This document shows, one piece after another, positions 48,171-58,835 of a stretch of 64,000 nt of DNA. The stretch's first letter is position 1, and each line of letters starts with the position of its first letter. Both the position numbers and the translations under genes were made by a program. A model generated the notes under the pieces. That model had not been told where the DNA came from. It made no database searches and saw only the letters and a program-made list of their open reading frames with translations. This DNA comes from Sulfuricystis thermophila. Lineage in GTDB: Bacteria > Pseudomonadota > Gammaproteobacteria > Burkholderiales > Rhodocyclaceae. The stretch lies in contig NZ_AP019373.1 of assembly GCF_004323595.1 (NCBI RefSeq), forward strand, positions 1,922,001-1,986,000. The letters run 5' to 3'.

Positions 48171-50543
48171 CTAGCTGCGCAACACGGCGCCGCAACGTTC
48201 TCGCGCTGCCGCCAGCAAGCGGTCGATGACCTGATCGGCCTCGCTGTCCGACAGTGTCCTGCGAGTATCTTGCATCAAGATGCGGAAGGCAAGGCTCTTG
48301 CACCCCACCGCGATGCCCTTGCCCTGATAGACATCGAACAGCCGGATTTCGCGCACGCTGTCGCCGGCTGCGCTCCAGAGTGCAGCGGTGAGCTCATCGG
48401 CCGCGCAGCTTTGCGGCACGACCAGCGCGATGTCGCGCTGCACCGCCGGGAAGCGCGAAACCTCGGCGTAACTCGGCAGCGGCGCCTCGAGCAGCAATTC
48501 GAGTTCGATTTCGCACAGCACGGGCGGACGGCCGAGTTCATAACGCTGCACCCAGCGCGGATGGAGTTCGCCGAGCACGCCGACTTCGCGGCCATCGAGT
48601 AGCACACGGCTGCTGCGGCCCGGATGCAGCGCCGGATGGTCGCTGCGGACGAATTGCAGCCGGCGCGGGGCGCAGAGGGCTTCGAGATCGCCCTTGACGT
48701 CGTAGAAATCGACCTCTCTGCGCGGCACCCCCCATTGCTCCGGCACCACGGGCCCGGCGGCGAGGAAGGCCAATCGCTGCGGCTGCCGGTAACCGGTTTC
48801 CGCCTGCGCATCGGCAAAGAAGACGCGGCCGAGCTCGAAGACGCGCACGCGTTCGATCTGGCGCTTGAGATTGCCGGCCAGCACGCCGACGAGGCCGCCG
48901 ATGAGACTCGAGCGCATCACCCCCATCTGGCTGGCGATCGGATTGGCCAAGCGCACGGGCTGAGCGTTGGCGGCGAAATCGGCCTCCCATTCCGCCGGCA
49001 CGAAGCTGTAGGTGACGACTTCGTGGTAACCGCGTTCGGCAAGCAGGCGCCGCACCTGCATCGGCGTGCGCCGTGTCTCGGGCAGCGGCAACATCGCTAA
49101 GCGCGCCTGCGGCGGCGGCGCGGGGATGTTGTCATAGCCGTGCAGGCGGGCGATTTCCTCGATCAGGTCTTCCTCGATCGCGATGTCGAAACGCCAGGAC
49201 GGTGGCGAGACGGTCAGCACGTCGCCCCGACGTTCGAAAGGAAAACCCAAGCCGCGTATCAGCGCCTCGATCCGTGAATCGCCCAGGTCGACGCCGAGCA
49301 CCTGGGCGACGCGCGGCATGCGCAGCACCACCGGCGGGCGCGTCGGCAGCTGCTCGGGCGCCACGGCCTCGACGATGGGACCGGGATGTCCGCCGCAGAT
49401 CGCGACGATCAGCTGTGTTGCCCGTTCGATCGCCTTGCGCTGCAGTTCGAAATCGACACCACGCTCGTAGCGATAGGAGGCATCGGTGGAAAAGCCCAGC
49501 GCACGCGCCTTGCCGGCGATCGCCGCGGGAGTGAAGAAGGCGGATTCGAGGAACAGGTCGGTGGTCGACTCACGGATGCCGGAATGCTCGCCGCCCATGA
49601 TGCCGGCCAGGGCGAGCGCTTTCTCGTCGTCGGCGATCAGCGCCGTTTCCGCGCTCGGTGTCACGGTCTGGCCATTGAGCAGCAGCAATTGCTCGCTGGG
49701 CCGTGGGTAGCGCACATGGATCGCGCCGGAAAGCTCGGCATCGTCGAAGGCATGCAGCGGCTGGCCGAGTTCGAGCATCACATAGTTGGTGATGTCGACG
49801 AGGGCGGAAATCGAGCGCACGCCGCAGCGCTCGATGCGCTGCTTCATCCACTCGGGCGTCGGCGCCTTGGCATCCACACCCCGCACGATGCGCCCGCAAT
49901 AACGTGGGCAGGCTGCCGGCGCATCGAGCACGACGCGGCGGCGCTCGTCATGCACCGGCGCGATCGGTTCGCTGACCGGCAAAGAGAGCGGCGCGCCGGT
50001 CAGCGCCGCCACTTCGCGCGCGATGCCGACCAGCGACAGACAGTCGGCGCGGTTGGGCGTGAGCTTCAGGGTGATCAGCGTGTCGTCGAGGTTCAGATAT
50101 TCGCGCAGATCCTCGCCGATCGGCGCAGCCTCGGGCAGCACCATGAGGCCGCCGTGATCGTCGGCAAGCCCCAGCTCGCGCTTTGAACAGAGCATGCCGA
50201 AACTCTCGATGCCGCGCACCTTGGCCTTCTTGATCTCGAGGCCCGGCAGCTTGGCGCCGACCAGCGCACAGGGAACGACCAGGCCGGCGGCGGCGTTCGG
50301 GGCACCGCAGACGATCTGCAGCACGCCATGCTGACCGGCATCGACACGGCACAGCTTCAGCCGGTCGGCATCGGGATGTTTCTCGGCGCTCAGGATGCGT
50401 GCGACGACGACCTGCGAAAACTCGGCGCTGGCAGGACGGCACTCCTCGACCTCGAGGCCGGCCATCGTCAACAGATTACACAGCTCCGTGGTCGACAGCG
50501 GCGGATCGACGAGGGCGCGCAGCCAGGATTCGGGGAATTGCAT
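48171..50543 (-). CDS. pheT: Phenylalanyl-tRNA synthetase beta subunit
   Basis: A 790-residue beta chain of the (alpha-beta)2 synthetase. It contains the EMAP-like tRNA-binding domain (FSQVVVARILSAEKHPDADR), B3/4 editing domain (DPNRADCLS-type TPNRADCLSLVGIAREVAAL), B5 and the C-terminal anticodon-binding FDX-ACB domain (EVSRFPAVQRDIALVVPQSC). Near residues 37-46 the sequence ECRPASAEFS is coded by a REP-like half-unit (50417-50443). Starts three bases after pheS. Confidence 0.96.
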   Translation of the reverse strand: MQFPESWLRALVDPPLSTTELCNLLTMAGLEVEECRPASAEFSQVVVARILSAEKHPDADRLKLCRVDAGQHGVLQIVCGAPNAAAGLVVPCALVGAKLPGLEIKKAKVRGIESFGMLCSKRELGLADDHGGLMVLPEAAPIGEDLREYLNLDDTLITLKLTPNRADCLSLVGIAREVAALTGAPLSLPVSEPIAPVHDERRRVVLDAPAACPRYCGRIVRGVDAKAPTPEWMKQRIERCGVRSISALVDITNYVMLELGQPLHAFDDAELSGAIHVRYPRPSEQLLLLNGQTVTPSAETALIADDEKALALAGIMGGEHSGIRESTTDLFLESAFFTPAAIAGKARALGFSTDASYRYERGVDFELQRKAIERATQLIVAICGGHPGPIVEAVAPEQLPTRPPVVLRMPRVAQVLGVDLGDSRIEALIRGLGFPFERRGDVLTVSPPSWRFDIAIEEDLIEEIARLHGYDNIPAPPPQARLAMLPLPETRRTPMQVRRLLAERGYHEVVTYSFVPAEWEADFAANAQPVRLANPIASQMGVMRSSLIGGLVGVLAGNLKRQIERVRVFELGRVFFADAQAETGYRQPQRLAFLAAGPVVPEQWGVPRREVDFYDVKGDLEALCAPRRLQFVRSDHPALHPGRSSRVLLDGREVGVLGELHPRWVQRYELGRPPVLCEIELELLLEAPLPSYAEVSRFPAVQRDIALVVPQSCAADELTAALWSAAGDSVREIRLFDVYQGKGIAVGCKSLAFRILMQDTRRTLSDSEADQVIDRLLAAARERCGAVLRS
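50417..50443. repeat. REP-like half-unit inside pheT
   Basis: GAAAACTCGGCGCTGGCAGG followed by ACGGCAC matches the half-unit at 41825 and 55036 with two or three differences. It is translated in the pheT frame (minus strand) as CRPASAEF. Confidence 0.65.
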
Positions 50544-50546
50544 GGC

Positions 50547-52017
<1,471 letters not shown>

Positions 52018-52029
52018 GGTGTCGTCTCC

Positions 52030-52227
52030 TTAAGCGTTCGGCAACATGGCGCGGACGGCTTTGACGTCCGACTCGTGCACGGTCTGCATGCCGCGCAGCT
52101 GGCGCTTCACCTTGGTGGATTTCTTGGTGAGGATGTGGCGCTTGAACGCGCAGGCGCGCTTGATGCTACCCGAGCCGCGCACCTTGAAGCGCTTGGCGGC
52201 ACCACTCTTCGTCTTCATCTTCGGCAT
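52030..52227 (-). CDS. rpmI: 50S ribosomal protein L35
   Basis: A 65-residue L35: [58 protein letters not shown]. Complete, 12 bases before rplT. Confidence 0.98.
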   Translation of the reverse strand: MPKMKTKSGAAKRFKVRGSGSIKRACAFKRHILTKKSTKVKRQLRGMQTVHESDVKAVRAMLPNA

Positions 52228-52314
52228 CGAAGATCTCCTTTTGTGACACGGCGCTGGGTGGCTCCCGACCCGGGAACGCTTCGACGACCCACGACCGCTT
52301 CTAAAAAAACCTAG

Positions 52315-52875
52315 CTACTTCTGCACTGGCGCCGCCACTTCCTTGGCGGGTTTCGCCTGCTTCTTCGACGGCGCCAGCACCATGATCAACTGACGCCCTT
52401 CCATCTTCGGAAACTGCTCCACCACGGCCCGGTCGGCGAGTTCGTTACGGATGCGTTCCAGCACGCGCATGCCGATCTCCTGGTGCGCCATCTCGCGGCC
52501 ACGAAAGCGCAAGGTGATCTTCGCCTTGTCGCCCTCGCCGAGAAACTTGATGACGTTGCGCATCTTGATCTGGTAGTCGTTCTCGTCGGTTCCGGGACGG
52601 AACTTGACTTCCTTGACCTCGACGATCTTCTGCTTCTTCTTGGCCTCGGCGGCGCGCTTCGCTTCCTGATACTTGAACTTGCCGTAATCCATCAGGCGAC
52701 AGACCGGCGGGGTGGCCATCGGCGCGATTTCGACCAGGTCGACGCCCGCCTCTTCCGCCATTTGCAGCGCCTGACGAACGGACACGATGCCAAGCTGCTC
52801 ACCGTCGACCCCGATCAAACGGATTTCGGGGACTGTGATTTCTTCGTTGACGCGCTGCGTCTTTTCCTGGGCGAT
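52315..52875 (-). CDS. infC: Translation initiation factor IF-3 (AUC start)
   Basis: A 186-residue IF-3 that prevents subunit association and checks start codons. Reading from ATC 52875 gives (M)[20 protein letters not shown] then [17 protein letters not shown], which matches the IF-3 N-terminus; no ATG, GTG or TTG fits at this place. GGAG lies eight bases upstream. E. coli infC starts at AUU, and IF-3 discriminates against such codons to regulate itself. A TTG 19 codons later would remove conserved sequence. It lies 28 bases after thrS. Confidence 0.92.
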   Translation of the reverse strand: MAQEKTQRVNEEITVPEIRLIGVDGEQLGIVSVRQALQMAEEAGVDLVEIAPMATPPVCRLMDYGKFKYQEAKRAAEAKKKQKIVEVKEVKFRPGTDENDYQIKMRNVIKFLGEGDKAKITLRFRGREMAHQEIGMRVLERIRNELADRAVVEQFPKMEGRQLIMVLAPSKKQAKPAKEVAAPVQK

Positions 52876-52903
52876 GGTGCGAGTCTCCTACAAAAACAAA
52901 AAA

Positions 52904-54820
52904 TCAGGCCGCCTCGCCCTTGCTGCGGATTTCCCGCTGCAGACGGTCAATCAACTGATCAAGAGACATCTGCCCGAGATCCTGATTGCCTCGAGCACGC
53001 AAGGCGACCAACCCGGCAGCCCTTTCCTTGTCGCCGACGACGACGAGGTACGGCCGCTTCAACAAACTGTGTTCGCGGATTTTATAGTTGATTTTTTCAC
53101 CGCGCAAATCGCATTCGACGCGCAAGCCCGCATCCCGCAGCTTTTGCGCCACATTCGCGGCATAGTCCGCCTGCCCTTCGGAGATGTTCATCACCACCGC
53201 CTGCACCGGCGAGAGCCACAGCGGCAGGGCGCCGGCATGGTGCTCGATGAGGATGCCGGCGAAGCGCTCCAGCGAACCGAACAGCGCGCGATGCAGCATC
53301 ACCGGCCGGCGATGCGTGTTGTCGGCGGCCACGTAGTGGATGTCGAAGCGCTCCGGCAGATTCATGTCGACCTGCAAGGTGCCGCACTGCCAGTCGCGGC
53401 CGATCGCATCGCGCAGCACGAATTCCAGCTTCGGACCATAGAACGCGCCTTCGCCGGGAAACAGCTCATAGCGCATGTCCATGTGTTCGAGCGCGTTCGA
53501 CAGCGCCGCCTCGAGCTTGTCCCAGGTCTCGTCCGAACCGATGCGCTTCTCGGGCCGGGTCGAGAGCTTGATGCGCACGTCGGTGAAGCCGAAGTCCTTA
53601 TAGATGTCGAGGATCAGCGCGACCACATCCTTGCATTCCTGCTCCATCTGCTCTTCGGTGCAGAAGATGTGGGCGTCGTCCTGGGTGAAATGGCGCACGC
53701 GCAACAGGCCATGCAGCGCGCCGGAAGGCTCGTAACGATGCACCTTGCCGAATTCGGCCATGCGCAGCGGCAGATCGCGGTAGCTTTTCACGCCCTGCTT
53801 GAAGAGCAGCATGCTGCCCGGGCAGTTCATCGGCTTCAGGGCGAACACGCGCTCATCCTCGGTCTGCGTCGTAAACATGTGCTCGCGGTAGTTGAACCAG
53901 TGACCGGAGACTTCCCAGAGACTGCGGTCCATCACGTCCGGCGTATTGACCTCGACATAGCCGGCGGCTTCCTGGCGCGCGCGCATGTAGCTGATCAGAT
54001 CTTGGAACAGCCGCCAGCCATGCGGATGCCAGAACACCGCACCCGGCGCTTCCTCCTGGAAATGGAACAGATCGAGCTGTTGGCCGAGCTTGCGATGATC
54101 GCGCTTTTCGGCCTCTTCGAGCATCGTCAGATAGGCGTCGAGCTCCTGCTTCGTCGCCCAGGCCGTGCCGTAGACGCGCTGCAGCTGCTCGTTCTTTGCG
54201 TCCCCCCGCCAGTAGGCGCCCGCCACCTTCATCAGTTTGAAGTGTTTGAGCTTGCCGGTCGACGGCACGTGCGGGCCGCGGCACAGGTCGACGAAATCAC
54301 CCTCGCGGTAGAGCGACACCTCCTCGCCTGGCGGAATCGCCGCGATCAGCTCGGCCTTGTAGTGCTCGCCGATCGACTTGAAGAACTCGACCGCCTTGTC
54401 GCGCGGCCAGACCTCGCGCGTGACGGGAAAATCCTTCTTCGCCAGCTCGGTCATGCGCTTTTCGATCGCCACGAGGTCTTCGGGCGTCAGCGGCCGGCAG
54501 GCGAAGTCGTAGTAGAAGCCGTTTTCGATCACCGGGCCGATCGTCACCTGCGCTTCGGGGATCAGCTCCTTCAACGCATAGGCGAGCAGATGCGCGGTCG
54601 AGTGACGGAGGATCTCGACGCCTTCCGGGTCTTTGTCGGTGACGATGGCAAGCCGGGCATCATGGTCGATGCGATACGAGGTATCGACCAGCTTGCCGTC
54701 GACCTTGCCGGCCAGCGCGGCCTTGGCCAGACCCGCACCGATCGACGCGGCCACCTCGGCCACGGTGGGCGGCTCAACAAAGCTGCGTTGCGAACCATCG
54801 GGCAGGGTAATGACCGGCAT
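52904..54820 (-). CDS. thrS: Threonyl-tRNA synthetase
   Basis: A 638-residue class II synthetase: TGS domain ([20 protein letters not shown]), SAD editing domain ([20 protein letters not shown]; HxxxH with [16 protein letters not shown]), catalytic core ([33 protein letters not shown]) and anticodon-binding domain. Start ATG 54820 matches the TGS start. Complete. Confidence 0.97.
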   Translation of the reverse strand: MPVITLPDGSQRSFVEPPTVAEVAASIGAGLAKAALAGKVDGKLVDTSYRIDHDARLAIVTDKDPEGVEILRHSTAHLLAYALKELIPEAQVTIGPVIENGFYYDFACRPLTPEDLVAIEKRMTELAKKDFPVTREVWPRDKAVEFFKSIGEHYKAELIAAIPPGEEVSLYREGDFVDLCRGPHVPSTGKLKHFKLMKVAGAYWRGDAKNEQLQRVYGTAWATKQELDAYLTMLEEAEKRDHRKLGQQLDLFHFQEEAPGAVFWHPHGWRLFQDLISYMRARQEAAGYVEVNTPDVMDRSLWEVSGHWFNYREHMFTTQTEDERVFALKPMNCPGSMLLFKQGVKSYRDLPLRMAEFGKVHRYEPSGALHGLLRVRHFTQDDAHIFCTEEQMEQECKDVVALILDIYKDFGFTDVRIKLSTRPEKRIGSDETWDKLEAALSNALEHMDMRYELFPGEGAFYGPKLEFVLRDAIGRDWQCGTLQVDMNLPERFDIHYVAADNTHRRPVMLHRALFGSLERFAGILIEHHAGALPLWLSPVQAVVMNISEGQADYAANVAQKLRDAGLRVECDLRGEKINYKIREHSLLKRPYLVVVGDKERAAGLVALRARGNQDLGQMSLDQLIDRLQREIRSKGEAA

Positions 54821-54840
54821 GTGTTGGCTCCAGAAACGAG

Positions 54841-54867
54841 AAAGGGTGCCGGATCGCTCAGGCACCC
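54841..54867 (-). terminator. Weak terminator between tRNA-Asp and thrS
   Basis: Arms GGGTGCC/GGCACCC (54844-54850 and 54861-54867) with a ten-base loop, followed on the minus strand by TTT. Short T run; it might instead be part of the thrS leader. Confidence 0.55.
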
Positions 54868-54882
54868 CCTGGGAATGTTCGT

Positions 54883-54959
54883 TGGCGGAGTGGACGGGAC
54901 TCGAACCCGCGACCCCCGGCGTGACAGGCCGGTATTCTAACCGACTGAACTACCACTCC
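54883..54959 (-). tRNA. tRNA-Asp(GTC)
   Basis: 77 bases on the minus strand with CCA: acceptor GGAGTGG/CCACTCC, D arm GTTC...GAAT, anticodon stem CCGGC/GCCGG with loop CTGTCAC (anticodon GTC), T arm GCGGG/CCCGT. Lies upstream of thrS on the same strand. Confidence 0.96.
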
Positions 54960-55035
54960 GCGTCGGCTCTCGATGAATCGAGAGGCGCATTCTAGCAAAA
55001 TCTTTCGATTCGCCAAGCGTTTTTTCGCACGCTCT

Positions 55036-55062
55036 GAAATCGGCGCTGGTGAGACGGCACCC
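55036..55062. repeat. REP-like half-unit
   Basis: GAAATCGGCGCTGGTGAGAC followed by GGCACCC matches the family half-unit at 41825. It lies 20 bases beyond the regA stop codon, between convergent-free intergenic sequence and tRNA-Asp. Confidence 0.65.
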
Positions 55063-55082
55063 CTTCTCCGCGTCGCTTCTGG

Positions 55083-55619
55083 TTACTCCTTGGTCGGGCG
55101 CTTGGCCAGCTTGCGTTGCAGCGTGCGCCGATGCATCTTGAGCGCCCGCGCGGTGGCGGAGATGTTGCCGTCATGCTCATGCAGCACGCGCTGGATGTGC
55201 TCCCACTCCAGCCGGCTGACCGAGAGCGGATCGCTCGGCACTTCGGCCGCCGCGGCGGGTTCGCCGGCGGCCGGGGCGAATGCCGCGATGATCGCTTCGA
55301 CCTCGACGGGCTTGGCGAAGTACTGCACGGCGCCAAGCTTGACGGCCTCGACCGCCGTGGCGATGCTCGCGTAACCGGTCAGCACGACGATCCGGCAGTG
55401 CGGCGCGAGTTCGAGCAGCGGCCGGATCAGCTGCAGGCCGGAACTGCTGCCGAGGTTGAGATCGAGCACCACGGCATCGGGGGGCGACTGCTCTGCTTCA
55501 GCAAGCGCCGCGGCGGCATCCGTCGCGCTTCTTGCTTGATAACCGCGCCGCGTCAGGGCGCGCGTCAGCACGGCGTTGAAAGTGGCGTCATCATCGATGA
55601 CCAGCACCGATTCACTCAT
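55083..55619 (-). CDS. regA: RegA/ActR/PrrA-family redox response regulator
   Basis: A 178-residue regulator: receiver domain (SVLVIDDDATFNAVLTRALT; phospho-Asp in DAVVLDLNLGSSSGLQLI; Lys in YFAKPVEVEA) and Fis-type HTH (WEHIQRVLHEHDGNISATAR, ALKMHRRTLQRKLAKR), which is the RegA/ActR signature. Start ATG 55619 overlaps the kinase stop. RegA-type regulators control respiration and denitrification genes by redox state, and the nir cluster lies directly upstream on the same strand. Confidence 0.9.
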   Translation of the reverse strand: MSESVLVIDDDATFNAVLTRALTRRGYQARSATDAAAALAEAEQSPPDAVVLDLNLGSSSGLQLIRPLLELAPHCRIVVLTGYASIATAVEAVKLGAVQYFAKPVEVEAIIAAFAPAAGEPAAAAEVPSDPLSVSRLEWEHIQRVLHEHDGNISATARALKMHRRTLQRKLAKRPTKE

Positions 55620-56851
55620 GCAGTTTCTCCCAAGGGAAGTTCGATGGTCGCCAGTCCACCTTCGCGATTTTCCAGCCGGAGCCGGCCGCCACGCCGCTCG
55701 ACGGCGGCGCGCGTCAGCCACAGGCCGATGCCGCTGCCATCGGCCACCGCCGGCAACGGCTGGGCGCCGCAGCGGCGCAACACCTCGGGCGGGAAGCCCG
55801 GGCCGCGATCTTGGACGGCGATGGTCAGCGTCTCGTCGTTCCAGCCGAGCAGCAGCCGGATCGACTGCGGCGCGATCTTCGCCGCGTTGTTGAGCAGGTT
55901 GGTCACCGCTTGCTCGATCGCCGCCTCCGGGATCAGTTGCGGCGGTGTGCCGGCCGTCGTGATTTCCAGGGTACAGATCACGTTCGGCCACAGCGTGCGC
56001 CAGCGCGCGAGCAGGTTTTCCAGCCAGAGGTTCGCCGGCTGCAGCTGCGCGGCGCGTTCGATGCCGGCCTTTTGCGTCAGCCCGCCGACGATCTCCTTGC
56101 AGATGCCGATCTGCCGGCGCAGCAGATCGAGGTCGGCGCGTGCATCCTCGGGCAGGCGATCATCGGCGGCGAGCTCCCCGGCGAGCACGTTCATCGTCGC
56201 CAAGGGGGTGCCCAGCTCGTGGGCCGCACCGGCGGCCAGCTGGCCGAGCGCGACGACCTGCGCATCGCGCAGCGCTTCTTCCCGCGCTGCCGCCAGTTCG
56301 AGATCGCGCTCGCGCAACGCCTGGGTCATGCGTGAAACGAACCAGGCGAGCAGCAGCACCGAGACGACGAAGGTCAGCCACATGCCGGTGAGGTGCAGAC
56401 GAGTCGCGCGGGCGACATCGGCCACCGGCAGGGGCAGCGAATAAAGCATCAACAGGGAGTAGATGCCGATCGCCAGCAGCGCGAGCCCGATCGCCCAGCG
56501 CGCCGGCAGCGCGAACGCCGCCACCGCCACCGGCAAGAGGAGCAGCGAGATCAGCGGATTGGTCGCTCCACCGGTGAGATAAAGCATCACGCCCATCGCG
56601 ACGAGATCCACCGCGAGCTGCCCGGCCAGATCGAGCGGACGGAAGTCCTCGTCGCCGCCCCAAACCTGGATGACCAGATTGAAGACCGCCAGCAGGACCA
56701 GCAAGGACAGGAGGGGCGGCAGCGGCAGCGCGATGTCGAGCAGCATCGGTCCTGCCAGCACCGCCAGGGTCAGGGCACCGATCAGCCACCAGCGCAGCAA
56801 CGCCAGCCGGCGGCGGATCGTCGTCAGACGCTGGATTTCATGATTCTGCAT
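55616..56851 (-). CDS. regB: RegB/PrrB-like redox sensor kinase
   Basis: A 411-residue membrane kinase with six hydrophobic segments and the RegB quinone-site motif GGATNPLISLLLLPVAVAA (GG-x-x-NP). H-box AAGAAHELGTPLATMNVLAG is typical of RegB. ATPase motifs are divergent (NLLNNAAKIAPQS; DRGPGFPPEVL; GSGIGLWLTRAAVERRGG). I do not see the redox-active Cys of RegB near the H-box, so sensing may rely on the quinone pool. ATG 56851. Confidence 0.87.
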   Translation of the reverse strand: MQNHEIQRLTTIRRRLALLRWWLIGALTLAVLAGPMLLDIALPLPPLLSLLVLLAVFNLVIQVWGGDEDFRPLDLAGQLAVDLVAMGVMLYLTGGATNPLISLLLLPVAVAAFALPARWAIGLALLAIGIYSLLMLYSLPLPVADVARATRLHLTGMWLTFVVSVLLLAWFVSRMTQALRERDLELAAAREEALRDAQVVALGQLAAGAAHELGTPLATMNVLAGELAADDRLPEDARADLDLLRRQIGICKEIVGGLTQKAGIERAAQLQPANLWLENLLARWRTLWPNVICTLEITTAGTPPQLIPEAAIEQAVTNLLNNAAKIAPQSIRLLLGWNDETLTIAVQDRGPGFPPEVLRRCGAQPLPAVADGSGIGLWLTRAAVERRGGRLRLENREGGLATIELPLGETA

Positions 56852-56921
56852 GGGTGAATTATCCGCCAGGATGCGGAAAGGCTCGCGTCTCTCGGCTGCG
56901 ACATTCCGTCGCAGCACCCGT

Positions 56922-57398
56922 TCATTCGGCGAGGCGCAGGCCAGTCTTCTTGAGGATGCGGCTGCTGTAGAGCGCCTCGTGGGCGCGACAGTCCGTGCCC
57001 AGCACGGCCGCGATGGCCGCAATACCCGCCTCGGCCTCGGCTCGGCTGCGGCCATGCACCATGGCAAACAGGTTGTAAGGCCAATCCGGCAGATGGCGCG
57101 GCCGGCGGTAGCAATGGGAAACACAGGCAAGCGCGCCGACTTGCTCACCGAGCGTATCGACGACATCATCGGCGACGTCCCAGACCGTCATGGCATTGAA
57201 GCGGTAACCGAGCGCATAGTGGTTCGGCACCGCGCCGATGCGGCGGATCACACCCGAGGCCAGCATCGCCGCCAGACGCGCCTTGACCTCCTGTGGCTCA
57301 ATGTCGAGCCTTTCGGCGAGCGCGTCGTAAGGACGCGGCACCAGCGGCAGGCCGGCCTGTGTGGCGAGGATCAGGCGGCGGTCGATCTCATCCGGCAT
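56922..57398 (-). CDS. nirH: Siroheme decarboxylase subunit NirH (heme d1 synthesis)
   Basis: A 158-residue AsnC/Lrp-like siroheme decarboxylase subunit: MPDEIDRRLILATQAGLPLV, RIGAVPNHYALGYRFNAMTV, CYRRPRHLPDWPYNLFAMVH with His and Arg residues used in the NirDLGH family. Overlaps nirG by 11 bases. With NirDL and NirG it decarboxylates siroheme to 12,18-didecarboxysiroheme in the cytosol. Naming of G versus H follows gene order. Confidence 0.88.
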   Translation of the reverse strand: MPDEIDRRLILATQAGLPLVPRPYDALAERLDIEPQEVKARLAAMLASGVIRRIGAVPNHYALGYRFNAMTVWDVADDVVDTLGEQVGALACVSHCYRRPRHLPDWPYNLFAMVHGRSRAEAEAGIAAIAAVLGTDCRAHEALYSSRILKKTGLRLAE

Positions 57399-57861
57399 CG
57401 AGCTTGAGCTCCACGAAATATTCGCGCTCCTTCGGGAAGGCATATACCGTCAATCCCGTCGCCGCCTCGATTTCGGCGATCGCCGCATCGATCGCCGCCG
57501 GCGTCTCGCAGGCGAGCACGAACCACATGTTGAACGCATGTTCGCGGCGGTAATTGTGCGCCACCTCGGGCAGCGCATTCACCATCGCGGCGACCTCATC
57601 GAAGCGCTCTTCGGGCACCTTGAGCGCGGCGAGCACGAAGGCGCCGCCGAGCTTCTCGATCTGATAGAGCGGGCCGAAGCGGGTGAGCGCCTTGCGTTCG
57701 AGCAGCGCGCGCAGACGTTCGATGACTTCGGTTTCCGCAAGGCCCAGGGCTTCGCCCACAGCGCGGTAGGGTTCGTCGCAGAGGGGGAAGCCGCCTTGCA
57801 GGGCGTTGATCAGCGCCCGGTCGGTGGCATCGAGTTCAGCGGCTTCCGGCAGCGGCCGCAT
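57388..57861 (-). CDS. nirG: Siroheme decarboxylase subunit NirG (heme d1 synthesis)
   Basis: A 157-residue member of the same Lrp/AsnC-like family: MRPLPEAAELDATDRALINA, LTRFGPLYQIEKLGGAFVLA, VAHNYRREHAFNMWFVLACE. ATG 57861 lies inside the 3' end of nirDL (26-base overlap). It completes the NirDL-G-H set. Confidence 0.88.
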   Translation of the reverse strand: MRPLPEAAELDATDRALINALQGGFPLCDEPYRAVGEALGLAETEVIERLRALLERKALTRFGPLYQIEKLGGAFVLAALKVPEERFDEVAAMVNALPEVAHNYRREHAFNMWFVLACETPAAIDAAIAEIEAATGLTVYAFPKEREYFVELKLDAG

Positions 57862-58834
57862 CGAAATACCTCGCGCCGCACTGCTTGAAGCGCCGCCGCG
57901 AAAACAGGGCCTGGGCGGGATGACCGGCGATCGCGCGCAGGCGCTCGACCACCTGTTCGACCTCGCCCCGCGAGCGGCCATGCACCATGCAGTAGAGATT
58001 GGCCGACCATTCGGGCAGATGGCGCGCGCGCCGATAGCACAGCGTCACTTCCGGCTCACTCGCCAGACGCCTGCCGATCTCGGCAACCCCGTCATCCGGC
58101 ACGTCGAAGACCACCATGGCATTGGCCCGGAAGCCGAGCTCGTGGTGACGCACGACGACGCCGAACCGCTTGATGCAGCCAGCCTCCAGCCATTGTTCGA
58201 GCCGTTCGATCAGCGCCGACTCCGTGATCCCGGCCCTAGCGGCGAGCTCGGCGAAGGGATGCGGGACGAGCGGCAACCCCGGCTGCAGCGCGGCGATCAG
58301 CCGGCGATCAGTGGCGGAGGTCTCGACCGGCAGGCAGGGCCGCGCCGGCGGCCGCGGCTTTTTGCCGCCGTGCAGCAGGTCGAAGCCCAGATCGATGTGG
58401 TATTCCTCGACGAGCGGCAGGGCAATGGGTTTCAGCCCCGTCTCGGCCTGAATTTCCGTCAGTAGCCGCGCGAGCGCGGACGCGTCGGCGGCAGTGGCGA
58501 CGAACCAGAGATTGAAGCGGTGCTCGCGCTCGTAGTTGTGATTCACGCCGGGATGGGCATTGACGAGCGCAGCGACGGCATCGAGCCGTTCGGGCGGCAC
58601 GGCCAGCGCGGCGAGCGTGCTCGCGCCGACGCTGCGCGGCGCGAACACCGCGCCGATGCGGCTGATCGCCCCGCTTTCCTGAAGCCGGCACAAGGTGGCG
58701 AGCACCGTCGTCTCGTCGCTGTCGAGCCGGCGCGCGAGCGCGGAAAACGGCGCCGGCTCGAGCGGGAAATCATGCTGGAATTCGTTGAGCAGACGAAATT
58801 CGAGCTGCTGCTGGGCGGGCGAGGGCGCGTTCAT
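57836..58834 (-). CDS. nirDL: Fused siroheme decarboxylase NirDL
   Basis: A 332-residue fusion of NirD (residues ~1-165) and NirL (~175-332), as in some other denitrifiers. Both halves have the Lrp-like HTH and the conserved heme-handling segments NYEREHRFNLWFVATAADAS and TLCYRRARHLPEWSANLYCM. A Pro/Arg-rich linker (HGGKKPRPPARPCL) separates them. ATG 58834 is two bases before the nirF stop. Confidence 0.92.
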   Translation of the reverse strand: MNAPSPAQQQLEFRLLNEFQHDFPLEPAPFSALARRLDSDETTVLATLCRLQESGAISRIGAVFAPRSVGASTLAALAVPPERLDAVAALVNAHPGVNHNYEREHRFNLWFVATAADASALARLLTEIQAETGLKPIALPLVEEYHIDLGFDLLHGGKKPRPPARPCLPVETSATDRRLIAALQPGLPLVPHPFAELAARAGITESALIERLEQWLEAGCIKRFGVVVRHHELGFRANAMVVFDVPDDGVAEIGRRLASEPEVTLCYRRARHLPEWSANLYCMVHGRSRGEVEQVVERLRAIAGHPAQALFSRRRFKQCGARYFDAAAAGSR

Positions 58835-58835
58835 C

